Assembly (NCBI RefSeq): GCF_004168625.1
Contig: NZ_SDWW01000002.1
Location: forward strand, 62,001 to 126,000
Source: Pengzhenrongella frigida
GTDB lineage: Bacteria > Actinomycetota > Actinomycetes > Actinomycetales > Cellulomonadaceae
Length of the DNA: 64,000 nucleotides
Direction: 5' to 3'
The position numbers were made by a program, and so were the translations under genes. This document shows positions 8,052-17,356 of the stretch, in pieces (position 1 is the first letter of the stretch; each line of letters opens with the position of its first letter). Under the pieces are notes generated by a model. That model was not told where the DNA came from. It ran no database searches and was given only the letters and a program-made list of their open reading frames with translations.

Positions 8052-9013
8052 ACGCCGGGCGCGCCTTCGCATTCGCCTGGCGGGTGGCCGGGCACCTGCC
8101 CGACCCCGTCCTGCGCGCGGTCACGACGATCGGGGCCGACGCCGCCTGGCTCCTGCGGGGCGAGGGCGTGCGTCAGCTCGAACGCAACCTCGCCCGGGTG
8201 CGCCCCACCGCGTCCCGGCGCGAGCTGCGCCGGCTCGTTCGCGCGGGGATGCGCTCGTACCTGCGCTACTACGGTGAGGCGTTCGCGGTCCGCTCGTTCA
8301 CGCCGGCCCAGGTCGCCGCGCGCGTGCGGACGGTCGGCACGGACCCGGTCCGCGCCGACCTCGCGGCGAACCGCACCGTCCTGATGGCGCTCGGGCACCT
8401 CGGCAACTGGGACCTCGCGGGGGCCTACGCGACGGTGCACCTCGGGCCGGTCACGACCGTCGCCGAGCGGCTGGAGCCCGAGGAGCTGTTCCAGGAGTTC
8501 CTCGAGTTCCGCCAGGGCCTCGGGATGACGATCATCGCCCTGGACGAGACCGGCGGCGGCGACGTGTTCCGCCAGCTCGTGCGCGTCGCACGCGGCGGTC
8601 CGACCCTGCTGCCGCTGCTGGCAGACCGCGACCTCACCCGGCACGGCGTCGAGATCGACCTGTTCGGCGAGCGGGCCCGGGTCGCGGCCGGCCCCGCCGC
8701 GCTCGCGGTGGCGACCGGTGCGATGTTGGTCCCGACGACGGTCTACTACGAACGGCTCTCCGGGGCCCGACGGCGAGCCGCCGGGTCGCCCTGGGGGATC
8801 GTGCTGGACTTCGGGGCGCCGGTGACCGTCCCGACCGACCTGCCGCGCGCCGAGCGGATCGTCGCGGTGACCCAGGCCTGGGTCGACGTCGTGGCGGCGG
8901 GGATCGCGACGCACCCGCAGGACTGGCACATGCTGCAGAAGGTCTTCATCGCGGACCTGGACCCCGCGCGCTATGCCGCTTCGCTGGCGAAGGCTCCGGG
9001 TGGGGCCTCGTGA
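8048..9013 (+). CDS. patA: Phosphatidylinositol mannoside acyltransferase
   Basis: Lysophospholipid-acyltransferase-family enzyme (321 residues) expected to acylate the mannose of PI monomannoside at the inner face of the membrane. The catalytic HX4D motif is present as HLGNWD (about residue 117), followed by the substrate-binding LPLLADRDL. The GTG start overlaps the pgsA stop by 4 bases and its own stop overlaps the pimA start, so translation is probably coupled. Function follows from family plus position between pgsA and pimA, as in M. tuberculosis Rv2611c. Confidence 0.9.
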   Translation: MNAGRAFAFAWRVAGHLPDPVLRAVTTIGADAAWLLRGEGVRQLERNLARVRPTASRRELRRLVRAGMRSYLRYYGEAFAVRSFTPAQVAARVRTVGTDPVRADLAANRTVLMALGHLGNWDLAGAYATVHLGPVTTVAERLEPEELFQEFLEFRQGLGMTIIALDETGGGDVFRQLVRVARGGPTLLPLLADRDLTRHGVEIDLFGERARVAAGPAALAVATGAMLVPTTVYYERLSGARRRAAGSPWGIVLDFGAPVTVPTDLPRAERIVAVTQAWVDVVAAGIATHPQDWHMLQKVFIADLDPARYAASLAKAPGGAS

Positions 9014-10251
9014 TGGCGCCCGTCGAGCTGCGGCCGTTGCGCATCGGCATCGTGTGCCCGTACTCGTTCGACGTGCCCGGCGGCGTCCAGTTCCACGTGC
9101 GTGACCTGGCGGAGGCGCTGATCGCCCGCGGGCACACCGTCTCGGTCCTGGCCCCGGCCGACGACGACACCCCGATCCCGCCGTACATGACCTCGGCCGG
9201 CCGGTCGATCCCGGTGCGGTACAACGGCGCGGTGGCGCGGATGACGTTCGGTCCGGTGACGGCGGCGCGGGTGCGTCGCTGGCTCGCGGCCGGCGAGTTC
9301 GACATCCTGCACCTGCACGAGCCGGTCACGCCGAGCCTGGGGATGCTCGCCCTGTGGATCGCGGACGGGCCGATCGTCGCGACGTTCCACACCGCGCTGA
9401 TCCGCTCGCGCCCGCTGCAGATGGTGTACCCGCTGGTCCGGCAGAGCATGGAGAAGATCTCCGCGCGCATCGCCGTGTCCGAGGATGCTCGCCGCACGCT
9501 GGTCGAGCACCTGGGCGGGGACGCCGTCGTGATCCCGAACGGGGTCTACGTGGACCAGTTCACGAGCGCCGAGCCCGACCCGCGGTGGACCGGCACGCCG
9601 TCGGCGCCGACGATCGCGTTCCTCGGCCGTCTGGACGAGCCCCGCAAGGGCCTGCCGGTGCTGTTCGGGGCGGTCTCCGAGGTGCTCAAGAGCTGTCCCG
9701 GTGCGCGCTTCCTCATCGCCGGGACGGGGGAGACCGGGCCGGACCAGGCGCGTGAGCTGCTCGGCGACGACGCCGCCGCGGTGGAGTTCCTCGGCGCGAT
9801 CACCGACGACGAGAAGGCCGCTCTGCTGCGTTCCGTCGACATCTACTGCGCCCCCCAGATCGGCGGGGAGAGCTTCGGGATCGTGCTGGTCGAGGCCATG
9901 AGCGCCGGCGCGGCCGTGGTCGCCAGCGACCTCGGCGCGTTCCGCCGCGTGCTCGACGAGGGCGCGGCCGGCACGCTGTTCCACCAGGGCGACTCGGGCG
10001 ACCTGGCACGCACGCTGATCCGCGTCCTGGCCGACGACGAGGTCCGGGCCGGGACCGTCGAGCGTGGCTTGCAGGTGGTGCGCCGGTACGACTGGGCCTC
10101 GGTGACGAGCGAGATCCTCACGGTCTACGAGATGGTCCTCGACTCCGGCGAGCTCGAGGGGAAGCCCCGCCGGCGCGTGGGGGAGGATCCCTCGTCGCTG
10201 CGCGGCGCCCTGGGCCGACTGGTTCGGCGTGACGCCGGTGCGGACGAATGA
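9010..10251 (+). CDS. pimA: Phosphatidylinositol alpha-mannosyltransferase (GT4)
   Basis: Peripheral membrane glycosyltransferase that transfers the first mannose from GDP-mannose to phosphatidylinositol. The 413-residue protein has the GT-B layout: N-terminal acceptor domain starting RIGIVCPYSFDVPGGVQ, and C-terminal donor domain with the E-x7-E motif in GESFGIVLVEAMSAG near residues 293-308. Either the GTG at 9010 or the adjacent ATG at 9013 can serve as start. Third gene of the lipid operon. Other GT4 enzymes look similar; the operon context makes PimA by far the best call. Confidence 0.92.
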   Translation: MMAPVELRPLRIGIVCPYSFDVPGGVQFHVRDLAEALIARGHTVSVLAPADDDTPIPPYMTSAGRSIPVRYNGAVARMTFGPVTAARVRRWLAAGEFDILHLHEPVTPSLGMLALWIADGPIVATFHTALIRSRPLQMVYPLVRQSMEKISARIAVSEDARRTLVEHLGGDAVVIPNGVYVDQFTSAEPDPRWTGTPSAPTIAFLGRLDEPRKGLPVLFGAVSEVLKSCPGARFLIAGTGETGPDQARELLGDDAAAVEFLGAITDDEKAALLRSVDIYCAPQIGGESFGIVLVEAMSAGAAVVASDLGAFRRVLDEGAAGTLFHQGDSGDLARTLIRVLADDEVRAGTVERGLQVVRRYDWASVTSEILTVYEMVLDSGELEGKPRRRVGEDPSSLRGALGRLVRRDAGADE

Positions 10252-10961
10252 CCGCCGACACGTGGTTCCTCGTCATCGCCGGACTGATCCTGCTGCTCGG
10301 CTGGGCGGCGTGGGTGGCCGCATCGCGGCTCGACCGGCTGCACCGCAAGGTGGCCGCGTCCCAGGCGGTGCTCGACCGGCAGCTGGTGCGGCGGGCGACC
10401 GTCGCGGTCGAGCTGGCGTCGGCCGGCCTGATGGATCCGGTCAGCTCGCTGCTGGTCGGCGAGGCCGCGCTCGCAGCGCTCGAGCTCAGCGGGCGCGGGA
10501 CGGACACGCTCAGTCTCCGCGTCCCCGACCTGGCCGAGCTGATGCGTGAGACGACCGAGGCGTCGTCGTACCTGGGCATGAGCGGAGTGCTCGTGAGCGC
10601 GGACGGCGCGGGCGTCCTGCCCGGGGCCGCGCTCGTCGTCGACCGCGGACTGGTCGAGAGCGAGCTGTCCTCGACGCTGCGCGCCGCCCTGGAGGACGCG
10701 ACGGAGGTGGCGATCCTGCGCGAGGAACCGGGCGGGTCCGACCTCGTCGACGCCCTCGCCGCCGCGTGGTACCGGGTCCAGCTCGCACGCCGGTTCCACA
10801 ACGAGGCGGTCGCCCAGACCCAACGCGCGCGGCGCCAACGCGTGGTCCGCTACTTCCGTCTCGCCGGGCGGGCGCCGGTCCCCGAGCCGCTCGAGTTCGA
10901 CGACGCCTGGCCGGAGGGTCTGGGTCGGCCCGGCGCCTCCGCGCCGACGCCCTCGGTCTAG
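10248..10961 (+). CDS. Conserved membrane-anchored protein of the pimA operon, function unknown
   Basis: 237 residues with one N-terminal membrane helix (about residues 5-24, [18 protein letters not shown]) followed by a helix-rich cytoplasmic part. The C-terminal segment [24 protein letters not shown] is reminiscent of LemA-type helices and is followed by an acidic/proline end, but no catalytic motif is evident. The start overlaps the pimA stop by 4 bases, so it is cotranslated with the PI-mannoside genes; an uncharacterised membrane protein occurs at this place in other actinobacteria. A supporting role in the lipid pathway is a guess from position only. Confidence 0.6.
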   Translation: MTADTWFLVIAGLILLLGWAAWVAASRLDRLHRKVAASQAVLDRQLVRRATVAVELASAGLMDPVSSLLVGEAALAALELSGRGTDTLSLRVPDLAELMRETTEASSYLGMSGVLVSADGAGVLPGAALVVDRGLVESELSSTLRAALEDATEVAILREEPGGSDLVDALAAAWYRVQLARRFHNEAVAQTQRARRQRVVRYFRLAGRAPVPEPLEFDDAWPEGLGRPGASAPTPSV

Positions 10962-10964
10962 GAT
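10959..10964 (+). promoter_or_regulatory. Likely -10 element of pdxS
   Basis: TAGGAT overlaps the stop codon of the preceding gene and lies about 76 bases upstream of the pdxS GTG, giving pdxS its own transcript. No convincing -35 hexamer is visible at 17-18 bases. Confidence 0.45.
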
Positions 10965-11040
10965 GAACCGGTTGCGAAACCCTGTTTCGCCGTCGTCGAT
11001 GTGCCCGAACCCTTCCCGATCCCCTTCTGTGAGGCCTGCA

Positions 11041-11973
11041 GTGACCAGCGAGAACAGCCAGAACCCTGTTGCCGATTCCGCCTCCGCAGCGGGTGCGGTC
11101 GGCACCGGCAAGGTCAAGCGCGGCATGGCTGAGATGCTCAAGGGCGGCGTCATCATGGACGTGGTCACCGCTGCGCAGGCCCGGATCGCTGAGGACGCCG
11201 GTGCCGTCGCGGTCATGGCCCTCGAGCGGGTTCCGGCGGACATCCGGGCGCAGGGCGGCGTGGCGCGGATGAGCGACCCCGACCTGATCGACGCCATCAT
11301 CGCCGAGGTCTCCATCCCGGTCATGGCCAAGGCCCGGATCGGCCACTTCGTCGAGGCCCAGGTGCTGCAGAGCCTCGGGGTCGACTACATCGACGAGTCC
11401 GAGGTCCTGACCCCGGCCGACTACGCGCACCACATCGACAAGTGGAAGTTCACTGTCCCGTTCGTGTGCGGGGCGACGAACCTCGGCGAGGCGCTGCGCC
11501 GGATCACCGAGGGCGCGGCCATGATCCGCTCCAAGGGCGAGGCCGGCACCGGCGACGTGTCCAACGCCACCACCCACATGCGCACGCTGCGCGACCAGAT
11601 CCGCCACCTCACCTCGCTGCCGGAGGACGAGCTGTACCTGGCTGCCAAGGAGCTCGGCGCACCGTACGAGCTCGTCAAGGAGGTCGCCCGCGCGGGCAAG
11701 CTCCCCGTCGTGCTCTTCACCGCCGGTGGGATCGCCACGCCGTCCGACGCCGCGATGATGATGCAGCTCGGCGCCGAAGGGGTGTTCGTCGGTTCGGGCA
11801 TCTTCAAGTCGGGCAACCCCGAGGAGCGCGCGGTCGCGATCGTCAAGGCGACCACGTTCTTCGACGACCCGAGCGTGATCGCCAAGGTCTCGCGCGGGCT
11901 CGGCGAGGCCATGGTCGGGATCAACGTCGCCGACATCCCCGAGCCGCACCGGCTCGCCGAGCGCGGTTGGTGA
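11041..11973 (+). CDS. pdxS: Pyridoxal 5'-phosphate synthase, PdxS subunit
   Basis: Makes pyridoxal phosphate from ribose 5-phosphate, glyceraldehyde 3-phosphate and ammonia supplied by PdxT; the two assemble into a 12+12 complex. The 310-residue TIM-barrel protein contains [38 protein letters not shown] and FTAGGIATP, all strongly conserved in the family. The GTG at 11041 is preferred: GAGG lies 7 bases before it and the family starts shortly before [11 protein letters not shown]; the frame is open further upstream but that part resembles non-coding leader. PdxT is two genes downstream. Confidence 0.96.
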   Translation: MTSENSQNPVADSASAAGAVGTGKVKRGMAEMLKGGVIMDVVTAAQARIAEDAGAVAVMALERVPADIRAQGGVARMSDPDLIDAIIAEVSIPVMAKARIGHFVEAQVLQSLGVDYIDESEVLTPADYAHHIDKWKFTVPFVCGATNLGEALRRITEGAAMIRSKGEAGTGDVSNATTHMRTLRDQIRHLTSLPEDELYLAAKELGAPYELVKEVARAGKLPVVLFTAGGIATPSDAAMMMQLGAEGVFVGSGIFKSGNPEERAVAIVKATTFFDDPSVIAKVSRGLGEAMVGINVADIPEPHRLAERGW

Positions 11974-12010
11974 CGATCGAGGGGCGGATCGGGCGAACGG
12001 GCGGCCTCCG

Positions 12011-12616
12011 GTGACGGGTGCGCACGGCCCGGTCCACCAGCTCGGCCCGGAGTGGGAGGTGGGCTCCGACGGGGTGCGGTTCCGGCTCGCCGCCCGGGTG
12101 ATCCTGCTGGATGCTGACGACCGCGTCCTGCTGCTGCACGGGTGCGACGTCGACCAGCGCGAGCGGTCCTGGTGGTTCACCGTCGGCGGCGGGATCGATC
12201 CGGGGGAGTCCCAGCGCGACGCGGCTGCGCGCGAGCTGTTCGAGGAGACCGGGATCACGCTGGACCCCGCGGTTCTTGTCGGACCGGTCTACGCGCGCGT
12301 GGCGGTGTTCGACTTCTTCCGGGAGAGCTGCCGGCAGGAGGAGGTCTTCTTCCTCGGCCGGTACCACGGCGCGGTGGGTGGGGCCGCGGTGGCCGACGGC
12401 GACGTGGGTCGCGACGGTGCCGGCGCACCGGTCGACCTCGGGTTCAGCCGCGACGGCTGGACCGAGATCGAGGTCGATACCATCGACGAGCTCCGCTGGT
12501 GGGATCTGGACGCGCTGGAGGCGCTCGACGAAGAGGTCTTCCCCGCGCGCCTGCCCACGCTCGTGCGCGAGCTGCTCGGCGGCTGGGACGGCGTCACCCG
12601 GTCGCTCGAGGGCTGA
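12011..12616 (+). CDS. Nudix hydrolase
   Basis: 201-residue protein with a complete Nudix box (G-x5-E-x7-R-E-U-x-E-E-x-G-U) around GGGIDPGESQRDAAARE, near residues 60-83, which binds Mg2+ and cleaves a nucleoside diphosphate linked to a variable group X. The substrate cannot be read from the sequence. Start is GTG, 37 bases after pdxS. It sits between pdxS and pdxT, which are more often adjacent, so a link to cofactor or nucleotide clean-up is possible but unproven. Confidence 0.85.
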   Translation: MTGAHGPVHQLGPEWEVGSDGVRFRLAARVILLDADDRVLLLHGCDVDQRERSWWFTVGGGIDPGESQRDAAARELFEETGITLDPAVLVGPVYARVAVFDFFRESCRQEEVFFLGRYHGAVGGAAVADGDVGRDGAGAPVDLGFSRDGWTEIEVDTIDELRWWDLDALEALDEEVFPARLPTLVRELLGGWDGVTRSLEG

Positions 12617-12656
12617 CGCGCCGAGGCGGGCCGCGCAGCAGTGCGCCGCACGGCCG

Positions 12657-12670
12657 TAGAGTGCACGGTC
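12657..12670 (+). promoter_or_regulatory. Possible leaderless promoter of pdxT
   Basis: TAGAGT (12657-12662) lies 8 bases before the GTG of pdxT with no Shine-Dalgarno between, as expected for a transcript starting at or next to the start codon. Confidence 0.4.
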
Positions 12671-13339
12671 GTGAAGCCCACGATCGGTGTCCTGGCCCTG
12701 CAGGGCGATGTCCGCGAGCACGTGCTCGCCCTCGAGGCGTCGGGTGCGGACGCGGTCCTGGTGCGTCGAGCACGAGAGCTCGAAGACATCGACGGGCTCG
12801 TCATCCCCGGTGGGGAGTCCACGACGATCGACAAGCTGCTGCGGGCGTTCGAGCTGTTCGAGCCGCTCCAGGAGCGCCTCCGGGCGGGGCTGCCGGCCTA
12901 CGGCTCGTGCGCGGGAATGATCCTGCTCGCGGATCGGGTGCTCGGGGGCATCGCGGGCCAGCGCACCCTGGGCGGGCTGGACATCACCGTGCGACGGAAC
13001 GCGTTCGGCCGACAGGTCGACTCGTTCGAGACCGACCTCACCATCGACGGGATCCCGGGCGACCCGGTGCACGCGGTATTCATCCGGGCGCCGTGGGTGG
13101 AGCAGGTCGGCCCGCGCGCCGAGGTCCTGTCCGCGGTCTCCGGTGGTCCCGCCGCCGGTAGGATCGTTGCTGTGCGGCAGGGCGGACTGCTGGCGACCTC
13201 GTTCCACCCGGAGGTCACCGGCGACACGCGCGTCCACAAACTGTTCGTACAGATCGTCCGTGACGCACTCCAGGTGCGAGCGCTCGACCTGAAGGTCGGC
13301 GCCACCGGGGTCGTCACAGCGGAAACGAAGGGTAGCTAA
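12671..13339 (+). CDS. pdxT: Pyridoxal 5'-phosphate synthase glutaminase subunit PdxT
   Basis: Class I glutaminase that hydrolyses glutamine and channels ammonia to PdxS. The 222-residue protein shows IPGGEST (oxyanion region), the nucleophile in GSCAGM (Cys at about residue 80) and the partner His/Glu in SFHPE. The GTG at 12671 gives [17 protein letters not shown], the usual N terminus; the frame extends ten codons further but without a signal. The next gene, yebC, starts 3 bases after its stop. Confidence 0.95.
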   Translation: MKPTIGVLALQGDVREHVLALEASGADAVLVRRARELEDIDGLVIPGGESTTIDKLLRAFELFEPLQERLRAGLPAYGSCAGMILLADRVLGGIAGQRTLGGLDITVRRNAFGRQVDSFETDLTIDGIPGDPVHAVFIRAPWVEQVGPRAEVLSAVSGGPAAGRIVAVRQGGLLATSFHPEVTGDTRVHKLFVQIVRDALQVRALDLKVGATGVVTAETKGS

Positions 13340-13342
13340 TCG

Positions 13343-14098
13343 ATGTCGGGTCACTCCAAGTGGGCCACCACCAAGCACCAGAAGGCCGTCGTCGACGCCA
13401 AGCGGAGCAAGCTCTTCGCGAAGCTGGTCAAGAACATCGAGGTCGCCGTACGTACCGGCGGCCCCGACATGGCCGGCAACCCGACGCTGGTCGACGCGGT
13501 GCAGAAGGCCAAGAAGCAGTCGGTCCCGAACGAGAACATCGACCGGGCCCTCAAGCGTGGGTCCGGCCAGGAGGCCGGCGCCGACTACCAGTCGATCATG
13601 TACGAGGGCTACGGCCCCGGCGGGATCGCGGTGCTGGTCGAGTGCCTCACGGACAACCGCAACCGGGCCGCATCCGACGTGCGCGTGGCGTTCACCCGCA
13701 ACGGTGGGTCGCTCGCCGATCCCGGGTCCGTCGCCTACCTGTTCAGCCGCAAGGGCGTCATCATCGTGCCCAAGGACAACGGCCTCACCGAGGACGCGGT
13801 GCTCGACGCGGTGCTCGACGCCGGCGCCGACGAGGTCAACGACCTCGGCGAGGTGTTCGAGGTGGTCTCGGAGGCGAAGGATCTGGTGCTGGTCCGCACG
13901 GCCCTGCAGGCCGCGAAGATCGACTACGACTCCGCCGACAGCCAGTTCGTCGCCGCCCTGCAGATCGAGGTCGACGCCGACGGCGCCCGCCGGATCCTGC
14001 GCCTCATCGACTCGCTCGAGGACAGCGACGACGTCCAGAACGTCTTCGCCAACTTCGACGCCTCGGACGAGGTCATGGCGGAGCTCCAGGCCGAGTAG
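13343..14098 (+). CDS. yebC: YebC/PmpR-family protein
   Basis: 251-residue member of the YebC family, described as DNA-binding transcriptional regulators and more recently as factors easing ribosome stalling at proline stretches. The invariant N terminus [20 protein letters not shown] and the central YEGYGPGG are present, and length matches the family. It is tightly packed between pdxT and ruvC, the classic position next to the Holliday-junction genes. Which of the proposed roles applies here cannot be told from sequence. Confidence 0.92.
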   Translation: MSGHSKWATTKHQKAVVDAKRSKLFAKLVKNIEVAVRTGGPDMAGNPTLVDAVQKAKKQSVPNENIDRALKRGSGQEAGADYQSIMYEGYGPGGIAVLVECLTDNRNRAASDVRVAFTRNGGSLADPGSVAYLFSRKGVIIVPKDNGLTEDAVLDAVLDAGADEVNDLGEVFEVVSEAKDLVLVRTALQAAKIDYDSADSQFVAALQIEVDADGARRILRLIDSLEDSDDVQNVFANFDASDEVMAELQAE

Positions 14099-14189
14099 CG
14101 GCCGGGGCCGGTCCGGTCTGTTCGAGCCGGCGCGCCCGGCCGCGGCGTGGGGGCACGGCCGAGCGCCTCTGCCCTGCGAGCATGTGCGC

Positions 14190-14762
14190 GTGCGCGTTCT
14201 TGGAGTTGACCCGGGCCTGACCCGCTGCGGGCTCGGTGTGGTCGACTCGCTGCCGGGGCGGCGGGCCGCGCTCGTGGCGGTGGGCGTCGCCCGGTCCTCG
14301 ACGGAGGACGACATCGACCGTCGACTTCTCGCGATCGCCGAGCAGATCGACGAGTGGATCGACCTGCAGGCCCCCGACGTCGTCGCGGTCGAGCGCGTCT
14401 TCGCCCAGCACAACGTCAGCACGGTGATGGGCACCGCCCAGGTGGCCGGGATCGCGATGCTCGCGGCTGCCCGACGCCGGATCCCGGTCGCCCTGCACAC
14501 ACCGAGCGAGGTCAAGGCCGCGGTCACCGGGTCGGGACGCGCCGAGAAGGCGCAGGTCCAGACGATGGTGGCCAAGATCCTCGGGCTCGCCGAGGTCCCG
14601 CGACCGGCCGATGCCGCCGACGCGTTGGCGCTGGCGATCTGCCACCTGTGGCGACCGGCCGGCGCCCTGGCCGCACCGCAGCGGTCCCTGCAGGCCATGA
14701 CGAGTGCGCAACGGACCTGGGCCGCGGCCGAGCACGCGGCCCGCCGGCCGACTCGCGGCTAG
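14190..14762 (+). CDS. ruvC: Crossover junction endodeoxyribonuclease RuvC
   Basis: Homodimeric resolvase that nicks Holliday junctions located by RuvAB. The 190-residue protein has the acidic catalytic residues in place: Asp in VLGVDPG near the N terminus, Glu in VAVERVF (about residue 67), and Asp residues in [15 protein letters not shown]. The GTG at 14190 gives the standard N terminus; a GTG two codons earlier (14184) is an alternative. It ends 172 bases before ruvA, so ruvAB has its own control region. Confidence 0.95.
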   Translation: MRVLGVDPGLTRCGLGVVDSLPGRRAALVAVGVARSSTEDDIDRRLLAIAEQIDEWIDLQAPDVVAVERVFAQHNVSTVMGTAQVAGIAMLAAARRRIPVALHTPSEVKAAVTGSGRAEKAQVQTMVAKILGLAEVPRPADAADALALAICHLWRPAGALAAPQRSLQAMTSAQRTWAAAEHAARRPTRG

Positions 14763-14821
14763 CAGCCCGGCTGGCACGGCCCGTGCGGCGCGTCGGCCGG
14801 TCCGGTGTCGGTGCTCCTTGT

Positions 14822-14851
14822 TACGGTGGGATCCGTTCGTACAGGTGTTCG
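14822..14851 (+). promoter_or_regulatory. Promoter with LexA-box-like site before ruvA
   Basis: TACGGT (14822-14827) can serve as -10. Starting 10 bases later, CGTACAGGTGTTCG (14838-14851) matches the Gram-positive LexA consensus CGAAC-N4-GTTCG with one mismatch. A repressor bound there would block ruvAB, which belongs to the SOS regulon in many bacteria. Confidence 0.45.
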
Positions 14852-14934
14852 CCTGGCTCGTTGTTCCTGGTCTCGTTCTTGTTGGTCTTTGACCTCTCTG
14901 TCTTGGGCAGTCTTCGTGGTGGAAGGAGTGTGGC

Positions 14935-15564
14935 GTGATCGCCTCGGTTCGCGGCACGGTGCAGGCGGTGCGGCTCGACGCTGTGATCGTCGAGGTCGGC
15001 GGGGTCGGCATGCTCGTCCACGCGACGCCGGCGACCCTTGCAGGCCTGCGGGTGGGCGCCACGACGCTGCTGTCCACGTCCCTGGTCGTCCGGGAGGACT
15101 CGCTGACCCTGTACGGGTTCGGCGATCCCGACGAGCTGGCGGTCTTCGAGATCGTGCAGACGGTCTCGGGCGTCGGACCTCGCCTCGCGCTGGCGATGCT
15201 CGCGGTGCACAGTCCGGATGGTCTGCGGCGCGCCGTCGCGGGCGAGGACCTGGTTGCCCTCAAGCGGGTCCCCGGGATCGGGCACAAGGGGGCCCAGCGG
15301 ATCGTGCTCGAGCTCGGCGACCGGCTCGGCGCGGCGTCCGGTCCGGGCGCCGACAGCTCGAGCCCGCTCGCCGCCGCACCGGCCGACCGCCGGACCGAGG
15401 TGGTCGATGCGCTCGTCGGCCTGGGCTGGAACGCCAAGGCGGCCGACGACGCCGTGACGGGCGTCCTCGCGAGCAGCCCCGAGCTGGCGGCTCCGGTCAG
15501 CGATCTCGAGGTGGCCGCCGTGCTGCGGGCCGCGCTGCGGTCCCTAGGATCTGGCCGTGGCTGA
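14935..15564 (+). CDS. ruvA: Holliday junction DNA helicase subunit RuvA
   Basis: Tetrameric junction-binding protein that loads RuvB. The 209-residue protein has the N-terminal OB domain ([12 protein letters not shown]), two helix-hairpin-helix motifs ([13 protein letters not shown] and [16 protein letters not shown]) and a C-terminal domain that contacts RuvB. Start is a GTG preceded by GGAAGGAG at a normal distance. Its end overlaps the start of ruvB by 8 bases. Confidence 0.95.
   Translation: MIASVRGTVQAVRLDAVIVEVGGVGMLVHATPATLAGLRVGATTLLSTSLVVREDSLTLYGFGDPDELAVFEIVQTVSGVGPRLALAMLAVHSPDGLRRAVAGEDLVALKRVPGIGHKGAQRIVLELGDRLGAASGPGADSSSPLAAAPADRRTEVVDALVGLGWNAKAADDAVTGVLASSPELAAPVSDLEVAAVLRAALRSLGSGRG
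15545..15556 (+). promoter_or_regulatory. Possible internal leaderless promoter of ruvB
   Basis: TAGGAT (15545-15550) ends 6 bases before the ruvB GTG, inside the end of ruvA. The layout is that of a leaderless promoter and could let ruvB be expressed apart from ruvA. Confidence 0.4.
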
Positions 15565-16651
15565 GCACCCCCGGGAACACGTGGACCTCGATCGCTCCGG
15601 CGACCTGGAGGACTCCTCGGACGACGCGGTCACCACGGAGCGGCTCGTCCGGCCGGGAGCCGACGACGTCGAGCGGGCGGCCGAGGCTGCCTTGCGGCCG
15701 CGCCGGTTCGACGAGTTCGTCGGGCAGCGGGTCGTGCGCGACCAGCTCTCCCTCGTGCTCGAGGCCGCGGTCCAACGGGGACGCGCCCCCGACCATGTGC
15801 TGCTGTCCGGTCCGCCCGGGCTCGGCAAGACGACCCTGGCCATGATCATCGCCGCCGAGCTCGGCGCCCCGCTCCGGGTGACCTCGGGGCCGGCGATCCA
15901 GCACGCGGGCGATCTGGCGGCCGTGCTGTCCTCGCTCGAGGAGGGCGAGGTGCTCTTCCTGGACGAGATCCATCGGCTCGCCCGTCCCGCCGCCGAGCTG
16001 CTGTACGTCGCGATGGAGGACTTCCGGGTCGACGTCATCGTCGGCAAGGGGGCGGGCGCCAGCGCCATCCCGCTCGCGCTGCCGCCGTTCACCGTCGTCG
16101 GCGCGACGACCCGGGCCGGACTTCTGCCGGCGCCGCTGCGCGATCGGTTCGGGTTCACCGGGCACCTCGACTTCTATGCGATCGACGAGCTCGAGCGCGT
16201 GCTGGTGCGGTCGGCGGGGCTGCTCGGCGTCGAGCTGAAGGCTGACGCGGGCTACGAGATCGCCTCGCGGTCGCGGGGCACACCCCGGATCGCCAACCGG
16301 CTGCTGCGCCGCGTCCGCGACTGGGCGCAGGTGCGCGGTGACGGTCGGCTGGACCTCGCGGCGGCGAACGCCGCGCTGACGGTGTACGAGGTGGACGCGC
16401 TCGGGCTCGATCGGCTCGACCGGTCTGTTCTGGTCGCGCTGTGCACCCGATTCGGTGGGGGACCCGTGGGCCTGACCACGCTCGCCGTGGCCGTCGGCGA
16501 GGAGCCGGAGACGGTCGAGACCGTCGCTGAGCCGTTCCTCGTCCGCGAGGGGCTGATCGGGCGGACCGCGCGCGGTCGGGTGGCGATGCCCACCGCGTGG
16601 GAGCACCTGGGGCTGACTCCGCCGCCATTGAGTGGCACGCTGGTGTTCTGA
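15557..16651 (+). CDS. ruvB: Holliday junction branch migration ATPase RuvB
   Basis: Hexameric AAA+ motor that drives branch migration with RuvA. The 364-residue protein has Walker [10 protein letters not shown], Walker [10 protein letters not shown], sensor 1 VGATTRAG, the Arg finger region RDRFGF and a C-terminal winged helix. The N terminus carries about 30 extra acidic residues before the conserved [11 protein letters not shown], common in actinobacteria. Start is GTG, overlapping ruvA. Confidence 0.96.
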   Translation: MAEHPREHVDLDRSGDLEDSSDDAVTTERLVRPGADDVERAAEAALRPRRFDEFVGQRVVRDQLSLVLEAAVQRGRAPDHVLLSGPPGLGKTTLAMIIAAELGAPLRVTSGPAIQHAGDLAAVLSSLEEGEVLFLDEIHRLARPAAELLYVAMEDFRVDVIVGKGAGASAIPLALPPFTVVGATTRAGLLPAPLRDRFGFTGHLDFYAIDELERVLVRSAGLLGVELKADAGYEIASRSRGTPRIANRLLRRVRDWAQVRGDGRLDLAAANAALTVYEVDALGLDRLDRSVLVALCTRFGGGPVGLTTLAVAVGEEPETVETVAEPFLVREGLIGRTARGRVAMPTAWEHLGLTPPPLSGTLVF

Positions 16652-16721
16652 TCTGGTGCTCGTTCGCCTGGCAATCGGGTACACCGGCCCAGGTCCGGGA
16701 ACGCCGCGCGGCCGGGGGTCG

Positions 16722-16751
16722 TTGGGCTTCCCGAGACATGGCGCCTAGACT
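16722..16751 (+). promoter_or_regulatory. Likely sigma-70-type promoter of yajC-secDF
   Basis: TTGGGC followed after about 18 bases by TAGACT (16746-16751) is a fair housekeeping promoter, placed about 40 bases before the yajC start. Confidence 0.5.
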
Positions 16752-16790
16752 GCCGCCGACATCCACAAGGACCCGGAGACGTACCACCCC

Positions 16791-17270
16791 ATGGACCCTT
16801 CCTTCATCATCATCATCGCGCTGGCATTCGGTGCGATGTGGCTCATGTCGAGTCGGACGCGCAAGCAGCAGCGGGCGGCGGGTGACTTCCGTGCCAACCT
16901 CGAGGTGGGCAACGAGGTCATGACCGGCTCGGGGCTGTTCGGCACGATCGTCGAGATCGATGGCGACACGATCACGCTCGAGTCCACGCCCGGCAACGAG
17001 AGCCGCTGGATCCGCGCCGCGATCGCCAAGCTCGTTGAGCTCCCCCCGGTCGACGAAGACGCCGAAGACGCCGAGGACGACGACGAGGACTACCTCGACG
17101 AGGACGAGGCCGACTCCGACCTGGACGACTCCGACCTGGACGACTCCGACGACGACGTCCTCGCAGCCGACGCTGATGGCGCCACCACGGACGACGACGC
17201 GATCGTCGTTCCCGACGACCTGTCCTCCCTCGCCGAACCCCGCAAGGACGACGACACCGATAAGTTGTGA
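16791..17270 (+). CDS. yajC: Preprotein translocase subunit YajC
   Basis: Small accessory membrane protein of the SecDF complex. 159 residues: one N-terminal membrane helix (FIIIIALAFGAMWLM), a basic stretch SRTRKQQRAAGD, then the conserved small domain with NEVMTGSGLFGTIVEIDGDTITLES. The last 60 residues are extremely acidic, with short Asp/Glu repeats such as two DLDDSDLDDSD-type units; this tail is species-specific. secD follows after 86 bases and secF after that, the normal operon. Confidence 0.92.
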   Translation: MDPSFIIIIALAFGAMWLMSSRTRKQQRAAGDFRANLEVGNEVMTGSGLFGTIVEIDGDTITLESTPGNESRWIRAAIAKLVELPPVDEDAEDAEDDDEDYLDEDEADSDLDDSDLDDSDDDVLAADADGATTDDDAIVVPDDLSSLAEPRKDDDTDKL

Positions 17271-17278
17271 GCTGATCT

Positions 17279-17308
17279 GCCGTCGTCGTCCCTCGGGACG
17301 ACGACGGC
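17279..17308 (+). terminator. Perfect hairpin between yajC and secD
   Basis: 13-base perfect arms (17279-17291 and 17296-17308) around CTCG. There is no T-tract, so it may be a weak terminator, an attenuator or a processing/stability element that sets the ratio of yajC to secDF message. Confidence 0.5.
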
Positions 17309-17356
17309 CCATCGCCCACGTCCCCCCACCGCCCGCCGTTCGCGGGTGGTGCGCGC

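Noticed and set aside
10963-11040. Longer PdxS starting at 10963
   Set aside because: The extra 26 residues are Pro/Ser-rich and unlike the family; the GTG at 11041 has a Shine-Dalgarno and the -10 at 10959 would overlap the longer start.
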